Origin: Streptomyces rhizosphaerihabitans
GTDB lineage: Bacteria > Actinomycetota > Actinomycetes > Streptomycetales > Streptomycetaceae
DNA length: 64,000 nt
Direction: 5' to 3'
NCBI RefSeq assembly: GCF_025399795.1
Contig: NZ_JAODTZ010000003.1
Coordinates: forward strand, 62,001-126,000
This document shows positions 16,651 through 24,531 of this stretch, in pieces. The position numbers and the translations under genes are program-made. The notes beneath the pieces are model-generated. The model saw only the letters and a list, made by a program, of their open reading frames with translations, was not told where the DNA came from and did no database searches. Positions within the stretch are counted from its first letter, which is position 1. The number at the start of each line of letters is the position of its first letter.

Positions 16651-17856
16651 GTGCCCGAACCCGAAGCCAGCAAGACCGAGCGCCCAGCGCACGACGTCCA
16701 CTCGCACACCGCGACCCTCAAGCGGCTGGAGAAGTCGGCCGGCAGTCTCGCCGCCCAGGCCATCACGCGGATGGACGAGACGCTGCCGTGGTACCGGGCC
16801 ATGCCGCCGGAGAACCGGTCCTGGATCGGCCTGGTCGCCCAGGCCGGTATCGCCGCCTTCACCGAGTGGTTCCGGCACCCGGACGCGCCGCAGGCCATCT
16901 CCACCGACGTCTTCGGCACCGCGCCACGCGAGCTGACCAGGGCCATCACGCTGCGCCAGACGGTGGAGATGGTGCGGACGACAATCGAGGTCATGGAATC
17001 GGCCATCGACGAGGTGGCGGCGCCCGGCGACGAGTCCGTGCTGCGCGAGGCGCTCCTGGTGTACGCCCGTGAGATCGCCTTCGCGACCGCCCAGGTGTAC
17101 GCGCAGGCGGCGGAGGCACGCGGCGCCTGGGACGCCCGGCTCGAATCCCTCGTCGTGAACGCGGTGCTCTCCGGCGAGGCCGACGAGGGCGCCGTCTCCC
17201 GGGCCGCCGCGCTCGGCTGGAACTCGCCCGAACATGTCTGCGTGGTGCTGGGCACGGCACCCGACGGCGACAGCGAGCTGACGGTCGAGGCGATCCGGCG
17301 GGCCGCCCGGCACGCCAAGCTGCAGGTGCTGACGGGGGTGCTCGGGGACCGGCTGGTCGTGATCGCTGGCGGCAGCGACAACCCGCTCGCCGTCGCCAAG
17401 TCACTCATCGGTCCGTTCGCCGCCGGATCCGTGGTCGCCGGGCCGATCGTGCCCGACCTGCTCGCCGCGACCCGGTCCGCGCAGGCCGCGGCGGCCGGGC
17501 TGAAGGCGTGTTTTGCCTGGCAGGACGCCCCGCGCCCGGTGCTGGCGGACGATCTGCTGCCCGAGCGTGCCATCGCCTCGGACCCGTCCGCCCGTGAGCA
17601 GTTGGTGGAGGAGATCTACAGACCGCTGGAGGAGGCCGGCTCCGCGCTCCTGGAGACTCTCAGCGTCTATCTGGAGCAGGCGAGCAGTCTCGAAGGCGCT
17701 GCCCGGATGCTGTTCGTCCATCCCAACACCGTCCGCTACCGGCTCCGACGTGTGACTGACGTCACCGGCTGGTCGCCCTCGGATGTACGATCCGCGTTCA
17801 CGCTGCGGATCGCGCTGATCCTGGGGCGTCTGGCCGATGGAGATCCCCAGACCTAG
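16651..17856 (+). CDS. fasR: FasR, PucR-type activator of the fatty acid synthase genes
   Basis: 401 residues. The C-terminal PucR helix-turn-helix is seen as SLEGAARMLFVHPNTVRYRL with RRVTDVTGW following (about residues 352-380), and a GGDEF-like PucR middle domain precedes it. Sequence and position directly upstream of fabD match S. coelicolor FasR (SCO2386), shown in published work to activate the fabD-fabH-acpP-fabF operon and bind its promoter. The start is GTG at 16651; a weak CAGTCT box ends six bases before it. The 89-bp gap to fabD holds a weak -35, consistent with an activator-dependent promoter. Confidence 0.95.
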   Translation: MPEPEASKTERPAHDVHSHTATLKRLEKSAGSLAAQAITRMDETLPWYRAMPPENRSWIGLVAQAGIAAFTEWFRHPDAPQAISTDVFGTAPRELTRAITLRQTVEMVRTTIEVMESAIDEVAAPGDESVLREALLVYAREIAFATAQVYAQAAEARGAWDARLESLVVNAVLSGEADEGAVSRAAALGWNSPEHVCVVLGTAPDGDSELTVEAIRRAARHAKLQVLTGVLGDRLVVIAGGSDNPLAVAKSLIGPFAAGSVVAGPIVPDLLAATRSAQAAAAGLKACFAWQDAPRPVLADDLLPERAIASDPSAREQLVEEIYRPLEEAGSALLETLSVYLEQASSLEGAARMLFVHPNTVRYRLRRVTDVTGWSPSDVRSAFTLRIALILGRLADGDPQT

Positions 17857-17945
17857 GCTTTTGTCGGGGACCTACAATTCCCTCTCGTGTTCTTCGTCCC
17901 TGTCCCCACGGGCGGCCGTGGCCGTCCACAAGAGAGAGTGTGAGA
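17857..17945 (+). promoter_or_regulatory. Promoter region of the fab operon, likely FasR target
   Basis: A good -10, TACAAT (in GGGGACCTACAATTCCC), has no recognisable -35 at 16-19 bp, as expected for an activator-driven promoter. GGGGAC upstream and GTCCCC downstream of the -10 form a widely spaced inverted repeat that could be part of a regulator site. Confidence 0.55.
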
Positions 17946-18872
17946 GTGCTCGTACTCGTCGCTCCCGGCCAGGGCGCTCAGACGCCCGGCTTCCTGACTC
18001 CTTGGCTCGACCTCCCCGGCGCCGCCGAACGCCTCGCCGCGTGGTCGGACGCCATCGGGCTCGACCTTGCCCACTACGGCACGCAGGCCGACGCGGACGC
18101 GATCCGTGACACGGCTGTCGCACAGCCGCTCCTGGTCGCCGCCGGCCTCCTGTCCGCCGCGGCACTCGGTGACGTGACCCCTGGTGCCGTCGCCGGCCAC
18201 AGCGTCGGCGAGATCACCGCCGCCGCGTTCGCGGGAGTGCTCGACGACACCGCCGCGCTGTCCCTCGTACGCAAGCGCGGCCTGGCGATGGCCGACGCCG
18301 CCGCCATCACGCAGACCGGTATGTCGGCACTGCTCGGCGGGGACCACGAGAGCACGGTCGCGCACCTGGAGAAGCTCGGGCTCACCCCGGCGAACGTGAA
18401 CGGCGCGGGCCAGATCGTGGCCGCCGGCACGCTGGAGCAGCTGGCCGCCCTGGAGGCGGACAAGCCCGAGGGCGTCCGCCGTGTCGTGGCCCTGAAAGTG
18501 GCGGGCGCGTTCCACACCGTCCACATGGCCCCCGCGGTCGAGGCGCTGGCCAAGGCCGCCGAGGAACTGAGTCCGGCGGACCCGCGCGTCACCTACGTCT
18601 CGAACCGGGACGGCCAGGCCGTCGCCTCCGGTGCCGAGGTCGTCTCGCGCCTGGTCGGCCAGGTCGCCAACCCGGTCCGCTGGGACCTGTGCATGGAGAC
18701 CTTCCAGAAGCTCGGCGCGACCGCGCTGATCGAGGTGTGCCCCGGCGGCACGCTGACCGGTCTCGCCAAGCGCGCGCTGCCCGGCGTCACGACGCTGGCC
18801 CTGAAGACACCCGACGACCTCGACGCGGCTCGCGAGCTCATCGCCGAGCACAGCCCGGCCCAAGGAGCCTGA
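17946..18872 (+). CDS. fabD: Malonyl-CoA:ACP transacylase
   Basis: 308 residues. FabD moves malonyl groups from CoA to acyl carrier protein for fatty acid (and often polyketide) synthesis. GQGAQ (8-12) is the oxyanion motif and GHSVGE places the catalytic serine at S86; AFHTVHM carries the conserved histidine. I prefer GTG 17946, which has AGAGAGAG about seven bases upstream, over GTG 17940, which would overlap that site and add two residues. First gene of the fabD-fabH-acpP-fabF operon; fabH follows after 4 bp. Confidence 0.96.
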   Translation: MLVLVAPGQGAQTPGFLTPWLDLPGAAERLAAWSDAIGLDLAHYGTQADADAIRDTAVAQPLLVAAGLLSAAALGDVTPGAVAGHSVGEITAAAFAGVLDDTAALSLVRKRGLAMADAAAITQTGMSALLGGDHESTVAHLEKLGLTPANVNGAGQIVAAGTLEQLAALEADKPEGVRRVVALKVAGAFHTVHMAPAVEALAKAAEELSPADPRVTYVSNRDGQAVASGAEVVSRLVGQVANPVRWDLCMETFQKLGATALIEVCPGGTLTGLAKRALPGVTTLALKTPDDLDAARELIAEHSPAQGA

Positions 18873-18876
18873 GAGC

Positions 18877-19908
18877 ATGTCGAAGATCAAGGCACCCAAG
18901 GGAGCTCCTTTCGCGCGCATCCTCGGCGTCGGCGGCTACCGTCCCGTGCGGGTGGTGCCCAACGAGGTGATCCTGGAGACGATCGACTCGTCCGACGAAT
19001 GGATCCGCTCACGCTCGGGCATCGAGACCCGGCACTGGGCCTCCGACGAGGAGACCGTCGCCGCGATGTCGATCGAGGCGTCCGGCAAGGCCATCGCCGA
19101 CGCCGGGATCGCCGCCGAGCAGATCGGCGCCGTGGTGGTCGCCACCGTGTCGCACTTCAGCCAGACCCCGGCCATCGCCACCGAGATCGCCGACAAGCTC
19201 GGCACGAACAAGGCCGCGGCCTTCGACATCTCGGCCGGCTGCGCGGGCTTCGGCTACGGACTGACCCTCGCCAAGGGCATGATCGTCGAGGGTTCGGCGG
19301 AGTACGTCCTCGTCATCGGCGTGGAGCGGCTGTCCGACCTCACCGACCTGGAGGACCGCGCGACGGCCTTCCTGTTCGGCGACGGCGCGGGCGCGGTCGT
19401 CGTGGGTCCCTCCGAGGAGCCGCACATCGGCCCCACGGTCTGGGGCAGCGAGGGCGACAAGGCCGGCACGATCAAGCAGACCGTGCCGTGGGACCGCTTC
19501 AAGGTCGGCGACGTCTCCGCGCTCCCGCTCGACTCCAAGGGCGAGATCAAGTTCCCTGCCATCACGCAGGAGGGCCAGGCGGTGTTCCGCTGGGCCGTGT
19601 TCGAGATGGCGAAGGTCGCACAGCAGGCGCTGGACGCGGCCGGGATCAGCCCGGACGACCTGGATGTCTTCATTCCCCACCAGGCCAACGAGCGGATCAT
19701 CGACTCGATGGTGAAGACGCTGAAACTGCCGGGACACGTCACGGTCGCGCGTGACGTGCGCACCACCGGCAATACCTCGGCCGCCTCGATTCCGCTCGCA
19801 ATGGAGCGGCTCCTGGCGACCGGTGAGGCGAAGAGCGGCGACACCGCGCTCGTCATCGGCTTCGGGGCGGGTCTCGTGTACGCCGCGACGGTCGTTACCC
19901 TCCCCTAG
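18877..19908 (+). CDS. fabH: 3-oxoacyl-ACP synthase III (initiating enzyme)
   Basis: 343 residues. FabH condenses a CoA starter (in Streptomyces usually branched, e.g. isobutyryl- or methylbutyryl-CoA) with malonyl-ACP and sets chain branching. The catalytic triad is C122 (SAGCAGFGYG), H268 (FIPHQANERI) and N299 (TTGNTSAAS). The ATG at 18877 begins four bases after the fabD stop, inside GGAGCCTGAGAGC, so the genes are probably coupled. The next gene, acpP, is 75 bp downstream. Length is slightly above E. coli FabH owing to an N-terminal extension typical of actinobacteria. Confidence 0.97.
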   Translation: MSKIKAPKGAPFARILGVGGYRPVRVVPNEVILETIDSSDEWIRSRSGIETRHWASDEETVAAMSIEASGKAIADAGIAAEQIGAVVVATVSHFSQTPAIATEIADKLGTNKAAAFDISAGCAGFGYGLTLAKGMIVEGSAEYVLVIGVERLSDLTDLEDRATAFLFGDGAGAVVVGPSEEPHIGPTVWGSEGDKAGTIKQTVPWDRFKVGDVSALPLDSKGEIKFPAITQEGQAVFRWAVFEMAKVAQQALDAAGISPDDLDVFIPHQANERIIDSMVKTLKLPGHVTVARDVRTTGNTSAASIPLAMERLLATGEAKSGDTALVIGFGAGLVYAATVVTLP

Positions 19909-19983
19909 GCACTCCGTACCGGATCATCCGGTCCGTACGGAATATCGCCACCCCTCTGGAAACACACCGAAGGAGCGCCTGAC

Positions 19984-20232
19984 ATGGCCGCCACTCAGGA
20001 AGAGATCGTCGAAGGTCTCGCCGAGATCGTCAACGAGATCGCCGGGATCCCCACCGAGGACGTCCAGCTGGACAAGTCCTTCACCGACGACCTGGACGTC
20101 GACTCGCTGTCCATGGTCGAGGTCGTCGTCGCCGCCGAAGAGCGCTTCGACGTCAAGATCCCGGACGACGACGTCAAGAACCTCAAGACCGTCGGCGACG
20201 CGACGAACTACATCCTCAAGAACCAGGCCTGA
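19984..20232 (+). CDS. acpP: Acyl carrier protein
   Basis: 82-residue acidic helical protein carrying the growing acyl chain. The phosphopantetheine site is S41 in DLDVDSLSMVE. The ATG at 19984 has AAGGAGCG upstream. Located between fabH and fabF as in all Streptomyces; this is the primary metabolic ACP, not a polyketide carrier. The 127 bp to fabF has short GC-rich dyads but no clear terminator. Confidence 0.98.
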   Translation: MAATQEEIVEGLAEIVNEIAGIPTEDVQLDKSFTDDLDVDSLSMVEVVVAAEERFDVKIPDDDVKNLKTVGDATNYILKNQA

Positions 20233-20359
20233 TCTTTCGGTCACCTGGGCCGACCGTCCGGGTTCACCGGGGCCTAGTGCCCTGGTTGCCCTGGGCTGAT
20301 GCCCCGCCACCCGGCGGTGGCGCCGCTGAATCCTCGTATCCGTTGGAGAAAGAATTCCC

Positions 20360-21631
20360 GTGAGCCCGACCAATCGCACCGTGGTCGTCACCGGTATCGG
20401 CGCAACCACACCGCTGGGTGGCGACGCAGCCTCTACCTGGGAGGGCCTGATCGCCGGACGTTCCGGCGTCCGCCCCCTCGAGCAGGAGTGGGCCGCCGAC
20501 CAGGCTGTCCGTATCGCGGCTCAGATCGCCGTGGAGCCGGGCGAGGTCATTCCCCGCCCGCAGGCCCGCCGCCTGGACCGCTCGGCGCAGTTCGCGCTGA
20601 TCGCGGCCAAGGAGGCCTGGGCGAACGCCGGTTTCACCGACAAGGCGGGCGAGGACCCGAGCGTCGACCCCGACCGGCTGGGCACCGTCATCGCGTCCGG
20701 CATCGGTGGCGTGACGACCCTCCTCGACCAGTACGACGTGCTGAAGGAGAAGGGCGTACGCCGCGTCTCCCCGCACACCGTCCCGATGCTGATGCCGAAC
20801 GGTCCCTCCGCCAACGTGGGGCTCGCCGTGGGCGCCCGCGCCGGTGTGCACACCCCGGTCTCCGCCTGCGCCTCCGGCGCCGAGGCCATCGGCTACGCCA
20901 TCGAGATGATCCGCACGGGCCGCGCCGACGTCGTCGTCGCCGGTGGCACCGAGGCGGCCATCCACCCGCTTCCCATCGCCGCGTTCGGCAACATGATGGC
21001 GATGTCCAAGAACAACGACGACCCCGAGGGTGCCTCGCGCCCCTACGACGTCGCCCGTGACGGCTTCGTCCTCGGCGAGGGCGCCGGCGTCGTCGTCCTG
21101 GAGTCCGCCGAGCACGCCGCCAAGCGCGGCGCCCGGGTGTACGCCGAGGCGGTCGGCCAGGGCATCTCGGCCGACGCGCACGACATCGTGCAGCCGGAGC
21201 CCGAGGGCCGCGGCATCGCGCGCGCCCTGCAGAACCTGCTCGACAACACCGACCTGGACCCGGCCGAGATCGTGCACGTGAACGCGCACGCCACCTCGAC
21301 GCCTGCCGGTGACGTGGCCGAGCTGAAGGCGCTGCGCAAGGTGTTCGGCGACGAGGCCGACCACTTCGCGGTCTCCGCGACCAAGTCGATGACCGGCCAC
21401 CTCCTCGGTGGCGCCGGTGGCGTCGAGTCGGTCGCGACCGTGCTCGCCCTGTACCACCGGCTCGCGCCGCCGACCATCAACGTGGAGAACCTCGACCCCG
21501 AGGCGGAGGCCGCCGCCGACATCGTCCGCGGCGAGGCGCGCAAGCTGCCCGTCGAGGGCCGCATCGCCGCGCTGAACGACTCGTTCGGCTTCGGTGGGCA
21601 CAACGTGGTGCTGGCGTTCCGCAGCGTCTGA
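20360..21631 (+). CDS. fabF: 3-oxoacyl-ACP synthase II
   Basis: 423 residues. FabF extends acyl-ACP by condensation with malonyl-ACP. The catalytic residues are C170 (PVSACASGAEA), H310 (NAHATSTPAGD) and H347 (KSMTGHLLGGAG); NDSFGFGGHN near the C-terminus is also standard. Start is GTG at 20360 with GAGAAAG upstream. Last gene of the fab operon, closed by a strong hairpin at 21655-21698. Confidence 0.97.
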   Translation: MSPTNRTVVVTGIGATTPLGGDAASTWEGLIAGRSGVRPLEQEWAADQAVRIAAQIAVEPGEVIPRPQARRLDRSAQFALIAAKEAWANAGFTDKAGEDPSVDPDRLGTVIASGIGGVTTLLDQYDVLKEKGVRRVSPHTVPMLMPNGPSANVGLAVGARAGVHTPVSACASGAEAIGYAIEMIRTGRADVVVAGGTEAAIHPLPIAAFGNMMAMSKNNDDPEGASRPYDVARDGFVLGEGAGVVVLESAEHAAKRGARVYAEAVGQGISADAHDIVQPEPEGRGIARALQNLLDNTDLDPAEIVHVNAHATSTPAGDVAELKALRKVFGDEADHFAVSATKSMTGHLLGGAGGVESVATVLALYHRLAPPTINVENLDPEAEAAADIVRGEARKLPVEGRIAALNDSFGFGGHNVVLAFRSV

Positions 21632-21654
21632 CGCCGGTTTCCCTGTTCTGAATG

Positions 21655-21698
21655 ACGTGTGGCCCGTACCCCTGGTTCAAGAGGTACGGGCCACACGT
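21655..21698 (+). terminator. Terminator of the fab operon
   Basis: Perfect 16-bp arms (21655-21670, 21683-21698) with a 12-nt loop and a trailing CTTTC. It lies 23 bp after fabF in the convergent gap to DUF3145 and may act on both sides. Confidence 0.92.
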
Positions 21699-21739
21699 CT
21701 TTCGTTCTTCGGTTGCGGTCCCGCACCCCTGACGGAGCG

Positions 21740-22234
21740 TCACACCACCTGGTGCAGCCAGCGGACCGGGGCCCCCTCGCCCGCGTAGCGGAAGGGTTCC
21801 AGCTCGTCGTCCCAGGGCTTGCCGAGGAGCTTGGCGAGGTCGGCCTCCAGGTCGCTCTCCCCGCGCTGGGAGCGCAGCAGCGCGGCGCGCAGACGGTCCT
21901 CGGGGATGAGGATGTCGCCGTGGATGCCGGTGACCGCGTGGAAGATGCCGAGCTCGGGGGTGCAGCTGTAGCGCTCGCCCTCGGCGGTGGGGCACGGTTC
22001 GGCGGTGACCTCGAAGCGCAGCAGGTGCCAGCCGCGCAGCGCGGAGGCGAGCTTGGAGGCGGTGCCGACCTCGCCCTTCCAGGAGAACTCGGATCTCCAG
22101 GTGCCCGGCGCGGCGGGCTGCCGGATCCAGTCGAGGTTGACGCGCGTGCCGAGCACCCCCGCGACCGCCCACTCGACGTGCGGGCACAACGCGCGGGGCG
22201 CGGAGTGCACGTAGAGAACTCCACGTGTCGTCAC
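21740..22234 (-). CDS. DUF3145 family protein
   Basis: 164 residues, a conserved actinobacterial protein of unknown function that in Streptomyces follows fabF. Visible features: VLYVHSAPRALCPHVEWAVAG at the N-terminus, several tryptophans (LDWIRQPA, FSWKGE), and a C-terminal RYAGEGAPVRWLHQVV. No signal or membrane segment. The start is GTG at 22234 with GGAGG five bases upstream; a longer upstream frame has no start signal. The preserved position beside the fab operon hints at a lipid-related role, but that is only inference. Confidence 0.88.
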   Translation of the reverse strand: MTTRGVLYVHSAPRALCPHVEWAVAGVLGTRVNLDWIRQPAAPGTWRSEFSWKGEVGTASKLASALRGWHLLRFEVTAEPCPTAEGERYSCTPELGIFHAVTGIHGDILIPEDRLRAALLRSQRGESDLEADLAKLLGKPWDDELEPFRYAGEGAPVRWLHQVV

Positions 22235-22543
22235 TGGGGCCTCCGGACAGAGCGAGACATCTTGTAACTTAGCGGAACGGCAGTGGCAGGGCGGCCACGT
22301 GGCGAGGCTACCCTGCGGCGGCGCAAGGAGTGTGACGTACCGTCGGTCCAAGCGCCGTGAACCTCCGAGGTTTCACCCGGCGGGACGTGTCCGGACTCCC
22401 TTGCCGGGGGTCCGGGGTCGTCTCCCGGATGGAGACGGCCGCTCCATGGAAACGCGGTGCGACCGACCGTGTACGACGTGGTGCGACCGACCGTGCGGGA
22501 CGGATGCCGACCAACCCTGTACAACGAACGAGGAGACCAGGGG
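22235..22543. other. Divergent region DUF3145 / GDSL lipoprotein
   Basis: 309 bp without a supported gene. Two direct copies of GGTGCGACCGACCGTG at 22456-22471 and 22480-22495 (24 bp apart) lie upstream of the lipoprotein gene and could be a regulator site. The minus-strand TAAGTT just upstream of DUF3145 is a candidate -10. Confidence 0.45.
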
Positions 22544-23440
22544 ATGCGGAATCGCAGCCACCGTTCACGGGCCGTCCTCGCCGTCGCGGCGGCGGCGCTC
22601 CTGGGCGTCGCCGCGTGCGACGCCACCGGTGGCAGCTCCTCCGCACCCAACGGGACGGGAGCGCGGCCGTCCCCGAAGCCGACGCCGGTCTGGAACCGCA
22701 GCCCGGACTCCATGGCCGCGGTCGGCGACTCCATCACACGCGGGTTCGACGCGTGCAGTGTGCTGTCCGACTGCCCCGAGGTGTCGTGGGCGACCGGGAG
22801 CGATCCGCAGGTCGACAGTCTTGCCGTACGGCTGCTCGGCGCGACCGGGGCGGCCGAGCGCAGCTGGAACTACGCGGTCACCGGCGCACGGATGGCCGAC
22901 CTCCCCGGCCAGCTGGCACAGGCGGCGACCCGCAGGCCGGAGCTGGTCACGGTGATGGCGGGCGCCAACGACGCCTGCCGCTCCTCCGCCTCGGCGATGA
23001 CGTCCGTCGCCGACTTCCGGGCCGAGTTCCAGGACGCGCTGGACACCTTGCGCGGCACGCTGCCCAAGACCCAGGTGTACGTGTCGAGCGTGCCGGATCT
23101 CAAGCGCCTGTGGTCCCAGGGGCGCGGCAATCCGCTGGGCAAGCAGGTCTGGAAACTGGGCATCTGCCCTTCGATGCTCGGCGACGCGGACTCGCTGGGC
23201 TCGGCGGCGACCGCGCGGCGCGGACAGGTGCAGGACCGGGTGAAGGCGTACAACCAGGTGCTGCGCGAGGTGTGCGCCAAGGACCGGCGCTGCCGCTTCG
23301 ACGGGGACGCGGTCTTCGACTACCGCTTCGGTACGGACCAGTTGAGCCACTGGGACTGGTTCCATCCGAGCAGGGACGGACAGGCACGACTCGCGGAGAT
23401 CGCCTACCGGACCGTCACGGCACGCGAACCCGTGACCTAG
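22544..23440 (+). CDS. GDSL/SGNH hydrolase, lipoprotein
   Basis: 298 residues. The signal ends in a lipobox (GVAAC, C25), so the protein should be anchored on the outer face of the membrane. SGNH blocks: AVGDSITRG (nucleophile S63), GAND for the asparagine block, and DWFHPSRDG for the Asp-His pair. Six or more cysteines suggest disulfides, as in Streptomyces extracellular lipases. Substrate is an ester or acyl lipid of unknown identity. The ATG at 22544 is preceded by AGGAGA. The downstream aldose epimerase starts 10 bp after the stop but has its own leaderless-type box, which overlaps this stop codon region. Confidence 0.88.
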   Translation: MRNRSHRSRAVLAVAAAALLGVAACDATGGSSSAPNGTGARPSPKPTPVWNRSPDSMAAVGDSITRGFDACSVLSDCPEVSWATGSDPQVDSLAVRLLGATGAAERSWNYAVTGARMADLPGQLAQAATRRPELVTVMAGANDACRSSASAMTSVADFRAEFQDALDTLRGTLPKTQVYVSSVPDLKRLWSQGRGNPLGKQVWKLGICPSMLGDADSLGSAATARRGQVQDRVKAYNQVLREVCAKDRRCRFDGDAVFDYRFGTDQLSHWDWFHPSRDGQARLAEIAYRTVTAREPVT

Positions 23441-23450
23441 GGTTTCCCTC

Positions 23451-24425
23451 ATGAGTGAACTTTTCGGCACACTTTCCGACGGAACCCCGGTCCACCGCTG
23501 GACGCTGGAGCGCGCCGGGGTCCGGGTGCGTGTGCTCACGTACGGCGGGATCGTGCAGTCGGCCGAGGTGCCGGACCGGGACGGGCGGACCGAGGACGTG
23601 ACGCTGGGCTTCCCCGACCTGGCGGGTTACGTGGAGCACCCGGAGCCGTATCTGGGGGCGCTGGTCGGGCGGTACGCGAACCGGATCGGGGGCGCCCGCT
23701 TCTCGCTGGACGGAGCGGCCTACCGGCTCGACCCGAACAACGGACCCAACTCGCTGCACGGCGGCGACGGCGGCTTCGACAAGCGCGTGTGGGACGCGGA
23801 GCCGCTCGAACACGGGGTGCGGCTCTCCCGGGTCAGCCCGGACGGCGAGGAGGGCTTTCCGGGCCGCCTGGAGGTCTCGGCGACATACACGCTCGACGAG
23901 GGGGGCGCACTGCGGATCGCCTACGAGGCGGTCACCGACGCGCCGACCGTAGTGAACCTGACGAACCACACGTACTGGAACCTGAGCGGCTCCGGCAGTG
24001 CGCTGGGGCACGAACTCCGCCTCGACGCCTCGCGGTTGACGCGGGTGGACGCGGACCTCATCCCGACCGGGGAACTCGACCCGGTCGAGGGCACGCGCTT
24101 CGACTTCCGGGAGTCACTCAAGACCGGCGCGGGATACGACCACAACTACGTGCTCGACAAGGGGCTCACCGGCGCTCCCGTGGAGGTCGCCGAGCTGCAC
24201 GATCCGACGTCCGGGCGGGTACTGACGGTCGCGACCACCGAACCCGGTCTCCAGCTCTACACCGCCGACCATCTGAGCGACCCCTTCACCCCCAACGACG
24301 GCATCGCGCTGGAGACCCAGCACTTCCCCGACTCCCCGAACCGGCCGGACTTCCCGAGCACGGAGCTGCGGCCGGGCGACGTGTACAGGTCGCAGACGGT
24401 GTACGGGTTCTCCGTTCGCTCCTAG
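23451..24425 (+). CDS. galM: Aldose 1-epimerase, cytosolic
   Basis: 324 residues. It interconverts alpha and beta anomers of galactose, glucose or arabinose. Conserved sites: substrate-binding NSLHGGDGGFDKRVW (H103), catalytic acid H173 in NLTNHTYWNL, and the catalytic base glutamate in ALETQHFPDSPN. No signal peptide, in contrast to the related protein at 43.5 kb. ATG at 23451 is seven bases after TAGGGT (23438-23443). A terminator hairpin follows in the convergent gap with the GH3 gene. Confidence 0.95.
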   Translation: MSELFGTLSDGTPVHRWTLERAGVRVRVLTYGGIVQSAEVPDRDGRTEDVTLGFPDLAGYVEHPEPYLGALVGRYANRIGGARFSLDGAAYRLDPNNGPNSLHGGDGGFDKRVWDAEPLEHGVRLSRVSPDGEEGFPGRLEVSATYTLDEGGALRIAYEAVTDAPTVVNLTNHTYWNLSGSGSALGHELRLDASRLTRVDADLIPTGELDPVEGTRFDFRESLKTGAGYDHNYVLDKGLTGAPVEVAELHDPTSGRVLTVATTEPGLQLYTADHLSDPFTPNDGIALETQHFPDSPNRPDFPSTELRPGDVYRSQTVYGFSVRS

Positions 24426-24470
24426 TGCTGCCGGGACCGGCGGTCCCGGTACCGCGTGACGGGTGAGACG

Positions 24471-24514
24471 GCGAGCCCCGGTCCGGAGGTCAGGTTCCGG
24501 GCCGGGGCTCGCCG
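24471..24514. terminator. Bidirectional hairpin between galM and the GH3 gene
   Basis: 12-bp arms GGCGAGCCCCGG / CCGGGGCTCGCC around a 20-nt loop, in the 106-bp convergent gap. A smaller hairpin CCGGGACC / GGTCCCGG lies just before it. Confidence 0.8.
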
Positions 24515-24531
24515 ATCGGGGCGCGCTCTGG

